64,000 nt of DNA from Amoebophrya sp. A120. Taxonomy: Eukaryota > Sar > Dinophyceae > Syndiniales > Amoebophryaceae. The stretch covers positions 11,534,591 to 11,598,590 of the forward strand of contig CAJINV010000002.1 in the NCBI GenBank assembly GCA_905178155.1, in the 5' to 3' direction. Positions 56,874-64,000 of this stretch are shown piece after piece. Under the pieces are notes generated by a model. It was not told the DNA's origin and ran no database searches. It saw nothing but the letters and a program-made list of their open reading frames with translations. Position numbers and translations under genes: made by a program. Numbering within the stretch: position 1 is the stretch's first letter; each line of letters starts with the position of its first letter.

Positions 56874-58337
56874 CTATTCCATCCAATGCGAGTGTCCTGG
56901 ATCGGGCCAGAATCTGTAGGCCTCCGTCATGCCTCGGTTGTGATAATTGCCTGGTTGGTGTTCACTCCCGTCGTAAAATTTCGCCGCGTCCGGTTCATTG
57001 GTCACCGGGTCGCGGGGGATCAACGACTTTTCCTCCTCGGTGAGGAACCGGTTGCTCCACACGTCCAGCAGCCGGTCGGGTTTCGGAACGGGCTCGTTCA
57101 AGTAGTGCACGTTTTCCGCGTCCACTTCTATCTTGTCCACCCGCAGCATCGTCACGTACTGCCGGCGCCGCCAAAACATGCTCCACCGATTGTTGTTCGT
57201 CCCGCATCGGAAGACGAGTTTTTCCCCGGCGAGCGTTTGTTGCTCGATCGTGCAGTGCACTCTCGCGTAGGGTACCGTGGGCTTGCCGATGATGGAAAAC
57301 GACCGCCCGCCGACAAACAAAACGGTGCCGAAAATGACTTTTTCCCCCGCACGCCGCATGCGGAGCTTCTCGGTTTGGACTAAATCCCCGATCGTCACTT
57401 TGTGTTGCAGGTAGATGTTGGACTTGAAGATCGCGAACAGGTCCTGCTGATTCTTGGCGATGTGGTCCTGCATCATGCGCAAGCCTGACTTGGTCTGATG
57501 ATTGTACAGTCCTTCATCTGCATCAGGATCGGCGCCCGCGGTCGTGCTCGAAAACATCGCTTCTACGTCCTCAAAATGTTCCGGACTCGGCGGAATTTCG
57601 CCGCTGACTTGCTGTACGTTACCGTTTGTGATCGGCATCTGGTTGTGCCAAATGAAACTGCAGGTCGGCGCGGGCTGCGGGAATTCATTCTTGATCGGAT
57701 GCCACTTACGCGCAATCTTCCACCGCTTATTGTTCCAGCGGTTAGTGTATTTCCATCGCAACTTCATATCCGCGTACCTTCAGGGGATATGATGTTTCGA
57801 TTTCTTTGAAAGGTTGGCAGTCGCACGAGTGCAAGCTTTTTCATCGTCAAACGGGGTGGCTCTGACTCCGCAAATAAACCCGATGAAAACTCCTGTGCAT
57901 CACGAAGTAAACCGAAAGACTATTCATCTGTACTGTGTGAGCAAGTTCATGTTTCGATCCGGGTCTGAGGGATGCGAAGGATATTTTGGCATGGTTGAGA
58001 GCTTCCCGGTTTTCTGGTTCCCCTTGATAATCTCCATCTTGTGCCCCATCACAATGCGCGCCGGATGCTTGATCACTGTGCGGATTTGGTGGAAGTTGCA
58101 GTATGGGGCCGGAGTTTGCTCGTCGTGGCCTCCAAGAAAAACTCTTGATTTTCTTGCAGATACGTTGCAGGATGACGACGACGCCGCGGAGGTGCCGACA
58201 AATAACTGTGGCGGTACAGCCGTCGGAGCCGAGGCGTGCGCCGGTAGGTAGCGCAGAAGCGGGCGGGTTCCCGCATGAACTACTCCCGACCCCACTGAAG
58301 ACGCTCCCCAGAGTGAGGAGTGGAGGTGATTTCTCAT
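56874..58337 (-). CDS. Organellar (probably mitochondrial) ribosomal protein bL21
   Basis: Structural protein of the large subunit of a bacterial-type ribosome. Exon 1 is 58337-57934 and exon 2 57777-56874, joined by a GT-AG intron with phase 2 (NLLTQ-YADMKLRW). The N-terminus (MRNHLHSSLWGASSVGSG, then TRPLLRYLPAHAS) is basic and hydroxylated, like a mitochondrial presequence. The bL21 core is in exon 2: DLFAIFKSNIYLQHKVTIGD, GEKVIFGTVLFVGGRSFSII, GKPTVPYARVHCTIEQQTLA, then WSMFWRRRQYVTMLRVDKIE. Extensions on both sides are typical of mitoribosomal proteins. The family is clear; mitochondrial rather than plastid location is inferred from the leader. Confidence 0.8.
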
Positions 58338-58939
58338 GGTGACAGAACTAGTAGAGGTAGCACAAACACAAAGCACTCGACGTATACCTCAGGAGACAAA
58401 GAAAAAGCAAACGAACCACATAAGCACAGGTGTTCACGCACTTCAAAAGATGATCGACTTCTGAATGGTCCCAACGAAGCAAGGCATTTGGACATGTTGC
58501 CTGTCTTTAACATTATTTCAGTTGCAGTCGGGAACTATGTGTGTGTGCCAAGAATATGCACGACCGGGAGCGTGACCTCCCAAAATGCCTTCTGATCCTG
58601 AGTGAGCTCGTAGCCAGCAAACACTGTGAGCGTATACGAGAGCGAGACGGAGCAGTGCAGGGAAAAACAAATTGAAGGATCGGTACACAAAAAAAGCGTT
58701 CGATGGATCAAAAGAAACAAAGGCTCGGCAAACAGAACATACACTTGTCGGCAGTTTGCAACGCCGCACTCAAAGACGCTCCCGACGCGATCCGCTTATG
58801 CGCGCCCTCTCTGGGTGCAGTGCGAGCAAAAGATGCAAAACAAGGCTGCGCTATTGCAAGGTGTTCCTGCCAGTGCTGCTGCGACTTTGATCAGTACAGT
58901 CAAACTCGCACTAATTTGGAACTACAAAATGACGTGAAA
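58338..58939. other. Intergenic gap
   Basis: About 600 bp between the bL21 start and the stop codon of the chagasin-like gene. No ORF is supported. Confidence 0.45.
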
Positions 58940-59506
58940 CTACACAAACCAGGAGTCATCTTCGCCGTCGTCCTTGTTTTCCAAACTGCAGCCGTCACCA
59001 AATTTCAATGAAGCCGGGCTCGGCCGAATTTTGACCTCCACGCTGTAAGTTGCGTCTTTCGTGCCCAGCTCCGCGGACACCTCGCGGTCTTCCTCCTCGT
59101 AGTTGAACTCCACCGTAGTTTCGCAGCACTTGTCCGTGGTAAAAACGAAGGTCCAAGTCCCGCCGAGGCTCGGTTCTTGGGGAGCGTCCTCTTTGAAGGT
59201 GGGTCCCTTGCTCGATACGCAGGCATTGTCGTCCGCATTCGCACGCACCCATCGCCTTCCAGTTACCGGGTTGCCCCACAGCGTCACGGACAACTTGTCA
59301 CCAACGCCAAGGTGCACGGACGAAGAGCCAGTTTCCACGCGCGGCCAATTTATTTTCGTCACAGGAACATCATCGTCCTTCTTGGCCGAGGACCCGCTGC
59401 TGAGCAGACCGTGCGCTTTCGCGTGGTAAACCGCCGTGCTGAGTGACAAGCAGACACCAACGAAAGGCAGGAGCGATGTTGCCGGTTTCCTCGAGGGAGG
59501 GGACAT
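58940..59506 (-). CDS. Secreted chagasin-like (I42) cysteine-peptidase inhibitor
   Basis: Single exon, 188 residues, from ATG 59506. A signal peptide is likely (KPATSLLPFVGVCLSLSTAVYHAKA). The mature part has the layout of I42/chagasin inhibitors, which block papain-family peptidases through three loops. LGVGDKLSVTLWGNPVTGRRW corresponds to the GNPTTGxxW loop, and GGTWTFVFTTDK to the Gly-Gly loop and following strand. The third loop, usually RPW-like, is not obvious; the segment reads VEFNYEEEDREV. Two extra cysteines (CC) are unusual. The C-terminus is acidic. The family is fairly likely, with potency uncertain because of the altered third loop. Confidence 0.65.
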   Translation of the reverse strand: MSPPSRKPATSLLPFVGVCLSLSTAVYHAKAHGLLSSGSSAKKDDDVPVTKINWPRVETGSSSVHLGVGDKLSVTLWGNPVTGRRWVRANADDNACVSSKGPTFKEDAPQEPSLGGTWTFVFTTDKCCETTVEFNYEEEDREVSAELGTKDATYSVEVKIRPSPASLKFGDGCSLENKDDGEDDSWFV

Positions 59507-60137
59507 CGTGCAGGTTCAGCCAAGAGTGAGTCGGAAGTCTACTTCTCCTGCTTAGCTACTGATGCAACTACGAAGCATCATGTTTACAAGAAGCTTTTCC
59601 TTGAACGTAGATTCACCCTCGGAACAAGTGCCTCTCTTTGCGTCCGCCCTCGACAGAAAGAGATGTCTGCAGCAACCGCAAAACTTCGACTCTCTGAACG
59701 ACAAACATATCTATCAGTACACAACGAGGGCAGTCCCTTCTTTGAGTTCGCATGTCTGAACACCAATGGCCGGGTCGGCGCTTGCCATTAAGCATCCACA
59801 TCCATTAAACCACTTCATCCAGGATTAAATTTTCGTGCTTTTGGCGCTTGATGATAAGATTCTTGAAATCGGAGTTCAACGACAATTTGCGGTTTGTCTT
59901 TATCCAATACATCGAAGCCTGGACTTGTGTAACAGAACGGAAAATTCTAGCGATCCACACTGGTTCGCAGCAATTCTTGGATTTGCTTTTGAGATTTGAT
60001 CACAATCGTATCTTCTAGGTTAGTACCCACCTTCAAAAAATCACACACAGCTTGTAGATACGATGACACAACACAACCATAGATCGCGGTGTTGAAGAAT
60101 GTGAGGTCGGCCGTCGCCTGGGGAAGAATGCTTCCGC
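59507..60137. other. Intergenic gap
   Basis: 630 bp between the inhibitor gene start and the dynamin stop. No feature is supported. Confidence 0.45.
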
Positions 60138-63100
60138 TTAGTCTCCGAAGAGCGGATCTTTCCGCCCACCGCGCGCGTTTGCGCCTGGGGCGGGGCCATC
60201 GTCGAACAAGTTGCGTTTCGGTGCGCCAAAACCGGCTTGGGGCTGCCGCGCACCGGGGGGCGGCGCCGGAGGCTGCTGGGTCGCGGGGTTCATGGGAGGG
60301 GCAGCTTGATTCATGTTCATGGCAGGGTTACTGCCCGAGGCGGGGGGGAAGTTACTTCTTGGTGCCGAGGGGTTATTCGGCATCATGCCTGCGCCGGGCA
60401 TGTTACCGAAGCCGGGTCTGCTACCACCGGCGGTGCCGCTGCTCCGCGGAACATCGGCTGTCGGTTTGCTGTCTGCCGAAGCAAAACCGCCCTCGAGCGC
60501 TAGTTGTGCAATCTTGGGATCTTTTTGCAGAATGTCTGCCGCCTTCTGCAGCGTCTTCTGCTGGCCGGCAAGACTGCGACGCTCGTCCGTTATGTGCGGT
60601 GGCTCGCCGAGCATCTCGGAGAGCATCTTGGTCTGCTGCGTAAGGCCGACGAAAAGCTCGAACTGCATTTTCTCCTCCAGCGCGCGGACCAAAAAATACC
60701 TGGGGTTGATGGAAACGCCACAAATGAAGGCGGAAAACTTTTTCTGACCTAAAGACAAGAATGTATGACCATGATCTATGTATAAAGAAATTGTCTAGGA
60801 TCACGCAAGAAACCTCTCTGTTGAATAATACCCGATTGCTTTCGGCACCGAATCGCGCCAGTTGCGAATACTCAGCGAGAAAAAGCAGTCTAGCTGCTTT
60901 CGAAGATGTTGAATGTGCGACTGGTTGTACGTCATGCCGTCGTTGTTCCCAACGTTTCGGAACATCTTCTTCTCTGATGGATCCGTGAAGAACTTGGAAA
61001 CCTGTCGGTTGTGCCGATTGTTTGGGTTATTGCATGCAAATGCGAGTGCGTGGAGTTTCAGACTCTCACAGAACAATGACATGATGAGTTCAGCCAGCAC
61101 TATGTTGTATGTTCATCACTAAGCGCACCAAGACTGAAAGCAAACCAAATGAAGACCACACATAAGTACCCCGTCGCGGAAATCTGACGCCTTTTGCGCG
61201 GCGAATGCGTGTGCCGCCTGTAGTCGGGAGTCTTCCATCGGGTCCCCCGTAGGTGCGGGCGGGGGCGGAGGCTGTCCCTGCGGATTGTTTAAGTCCACGT
61301 GCTGGCCCTGCTTGTTCTGGTACATGGTGCCCATGTGTGCGAATTCAACCAGATATTCGTCATCATTCGTAAACCGGTAGATGATCTCTGCGCTGACCAG
61401 ATTCTCCACCACCTCTAGCGCTTTCTGTTTTTCCGCGTAGCAGATATCCTGGGATTTCTGCAGGACCGTCTCGGCCAGTTTGGGAAACCGGCGAAAGACC
61501 GACTTCGCGATCTTTTGGCAGATGTTGTCCAGTGCCGTACTCACGTCGTTCACGCACTCGGCGGCGGGAAGCTTGACCTTCTGAAGATGCGGGCGGAGTA
61601 GGTATTCGAAACTTTCCATGTTCCCGAACCCAGGCAGCGAATCCCCCTCGTGCATCCGAATGGCCCGGTCAATCTCCCGATCGTCCAGGGCCTGCGTGAT
61701 ACTCTCCATGTGAAAATCTATCAGAAACTCGTTGAAAATCTGCCGAACCTGCGCGCCGCCATTTATCTCCGTCAGGGCAGTGATGTACCGGTGCAACTTG
61801 CGGTCGTATCTGAATTTATAGTGGTGTCCTCCGTCGTGTTTGACTTTCCTGCTTCACTTTCAGTGTGTCTATAAGGGACAAAAGAAGATCTTCTGTGCAT
61901 CAGCTTTTGAGACAATTAAAGCTAGAGCAGTACTCGACTACAACTTCTAAGAAGTACGACGACGCTCATCTCTACGTACTGTGGAGAGCATGTGAAAACT
62001 GTACCTGCCCCTGATCGTCGACTTGAAGCACTCGACGTAATCGTTAATGAGACCCCACACGAGCTGGATTTGCTCGCGTTCTTCCAGGGGCACGCCCTCG
62101 CCGAGCTCGTCCAACCGCGTTTGCACGGTCCGCATGCGCTGCTGGATTTCGGACTTGATGTCGGGGAGAAAATGCCGAATGTGCTTGAACAAAATCTTTG
62201 TCAGCTTCTCGATCAGGGTGGGAATCCCAGTCATGCCCGGCGGGAGTCGCGAATAGCGCGGGTGCTCCGCGAACCAGGACTTTTCGGTGGAAAGCGCGGC
62301 CTGAAATGTTTCATTTGGTACAAATCAATTGGCAATCCTCAAGCCTGTTCCGTTACAGATGGCGACGCGCTTTTGCTATGCTGTAATGGCCACCCCGCAT
62401 TCATAACCAAAAGAAGTATTTACTTCTATCTACATATCTCCTCCTACATCCACATAGGGTTAGGAAGGGGAGACTCAGCGCCAAAGCTGCACCATGATCT
62501 ATCACGGCGTACCTTTATTTTTTTCTTGTTTGCGATGTCTTGTTGCGACCTGAGCTTGACCCCGACGTATCCGAGCATTAGTGGCACTTCCTCGCCTTTC
62601 AGCATCTTGACAGCATCGGTACCTCTGTCCATGATGTCAATCTTCGTTATCACACCAATGGTTCGCAGGCCCTGCGGGTCAACGACCTTAGCCATCTGAA
62701 GCGAGTCCGCGTTTACGACATCCTGGTTTGCAGGAAGCACGGCGAGAATGATGGTTTTCTGATTGCTTATGTACCTGGTGTCATGTTTATGTTGCCAGTT
62801 GATGAAGGTGGGAGGGTGAGAACATCAAAACAATAGGCATCGCGCTTCGTAGTGAGTGGTGCCGCAAGTAGTAAATAAAGGGAGGTAGAACTGCAAATAG
62901 ATGCACGTAGCTGCTGCAACTCAAGACCAACGCGTGCGGTAGGAGTAGGTACCTCATGGTCATGTCTTTCGTTATTTTCTCGATGTCCTCGTTTTGGTCG
63001 GACCCTTTCATGGGCACCAGAGTGATACCAGGTAAATCGATTAAGGTCAAGTCGGGTGCGTTGGTCGCGTGAATTTCCAGCTTGATCGGATCATCCACAA

Positions 63101-64000
63101 TGGCCTTGTTTTTACCTGAAGAAAGTTGAGGTAGGCTAAATCTTCATGCATGCCCTTCTAGAAGAAGATAAAGAAACCTTATTTCTAATCAGCGCCGAGT
63201 AAAAAATCTCCGAAAGAATTCCAGCTCGCGTCGATGCTGCACAGCCGTCCTTTAAAATTATATTCATCCGGCGCACTGCCATCACATCAGAGCAACTGCA
63301 AGCAAGTACCTGCAATCAAGTCGGTCTCCTTTTCAATCTCCTCCCTGACTTGGTCGAAGTTTGTGAATTTCTTTTTTGTGCGCTCGAAAATTGCGTATGC
63401 CGTCTCGCCCGGGTAATCCTGCGGGTTCAGGTGCTTCATGCGCAGCTCCAACGGCCGTCGTGTGCACAGCCCGTCGCCCCGCGGGAGAAAATCGAAGCCC
63501 GCAATCGACTCTGTGAAATGAAAATGTCGTAATCTGATGAGAACCAAAAGCAGAAGAAGGGCAGCAGCACTACAAATTGATGTTCTCATGGTTCGTTCGC
63601 GAGTGAGTGTCCGGCGCCCGATCAAAAATCATGACAAAAATTCATCTTGCTGCGTACGGAACAAACGGACAAAATTGGCAAAATCAATGCCGAACGTCAC
63701 TCGGTCTGCCCTGACTTTGACCATGAACGGCGCCTGTCTACACATGATCTTCAACGGCGACATCACCTCTACAGTAAGTAACGAGCTCGAGGTACCTATG
63801 ACACTGGACTTTCCGCTGGACTGGGATCCGATGGCGACGATGCGCGGGAGGTCAATATACTGTTGGAGGCCCACATCCCGAAGGTCGTCCACGACCTGAA
63901 TCAGCTGTTTCAGATTGTCGTACAACTGCGGCGCAGCTTCCGTCGAGGAAGACGACGAGGAAGTTCGGGGAGCCGCCGCCGGCGCATCGAAACCTAGGAC
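60138..64000 (-). CDS. Dynamin-family GTPase, 5' end outside window
   Basis: Large GTPase that forms helical collars for membrane fission. Exons: >64000-63796, 63510-63310, 63115-62953, 62774-62513, 62300-62005, 61809-61170, 61001-60814 and 60699-60138; all junctions are GT-AG with matching phase. GTPase motifs: G1 GSQSSGKSS, switch I region FLPRGDGLCTRRPLEL, G3 LTLIDLPGITLVP, G4 GVITKIDIMD. The middle/stalk domain follows (IPTLIEKLTKILFKHIRHF; HRYITALTEINGGAQVRQ). The GED is near the end (ALEEKMQFELFVGLTQQTKM), then a Gly/Pro/Met/Asn-rich tail ending RRKDPLFGD-like. No PH domain, so it resembles Drp1/Vps1-type dynamins. The open frame reaches the window edge without a convincing start, so the N-terminus is incomplete. 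Confidence 0.93.

Overview
The window reads as nuclear DNA of an early-branching parasitic dinoflagellate of the Amoebophrya type (Syndiniales). This placement is inferred from sequence alone. The evidence is: every gene I can support lies on the minus strand (a 64 kb unidirectional array); introns and intergenic gaps are short; and at least eight introns are transposon-like 'introner' elements with terminal inverted repeats (TIRs) and 3-7 bp flanking direct repeats, several of which cannot easily be removed by GT-AG splicing. Flagellar genes and secreted hydrolases fit a flagellate parasite. Published Amoebophrya genomes are described as having unidirectional gene clusters, repeated introner introns with unusual splice motifs, and reduced organelles.

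Layout by increasing coordinate; all genes are transcribed right to left. 1-8 kb: histone H2B with a long Lys/Asp/Met repeat tail, then two tandem M64-like metalloproteases. 9-13.4 kb: a large low-complexity protein. 13.4-16.2 kb: a repeat-rich gap. 16.2-18.9 kb: a small basic ORF and a tandem-GAF protein with an RIIa-like docking domain. 19.9-23.7 kb: an F-box protein and a DPY30-domain protein. 24.9-34.7 kb: one 12-exon gene for a predicted type I membrane protein of about 2,350 residues. 35.4-38.4 kb: an aldo-keto reductase split by a 1.75 kb introner that itself carries a nested insertion. 39-42.8 kb: two unrecognised proteins. 42.8-45.9 kb: a gene-poor gap. 45.9-47.4 kb: a protein with three copies of an unrecognised ~48-residue module. 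49-55 kb: axonemal DNAAF4-like and CFAP299 genes. 55.5-59.5 kb: a secreted CAP protein, an organellar ribosomal protein bL21, and a secreted chagasin-like peptidase inhibitor. 60.1-64 kb: a dynamin whose 5' end runs off the window.

The main point of interest is how the introners leave the mRNA. In the aldo-keto reductase, DNAAF4 and CFAP299 genes, exact removal of the element plus one direct-repeat copy restores the expected domain length. The nearby in-frame GT-AG alternatives would add about 4, 15 and 16 residues inside conserved domains. Two elements (in the first M64 gene and the giant gene) have no nearby in-frame GT-AG pair at all. Two others (GAF gene and giant gene) fit GT-AG. Ordinary GT-AG introns occur in the same genes. 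Exon coordinates were derived by hand from reading frame and homology, without transcript data.
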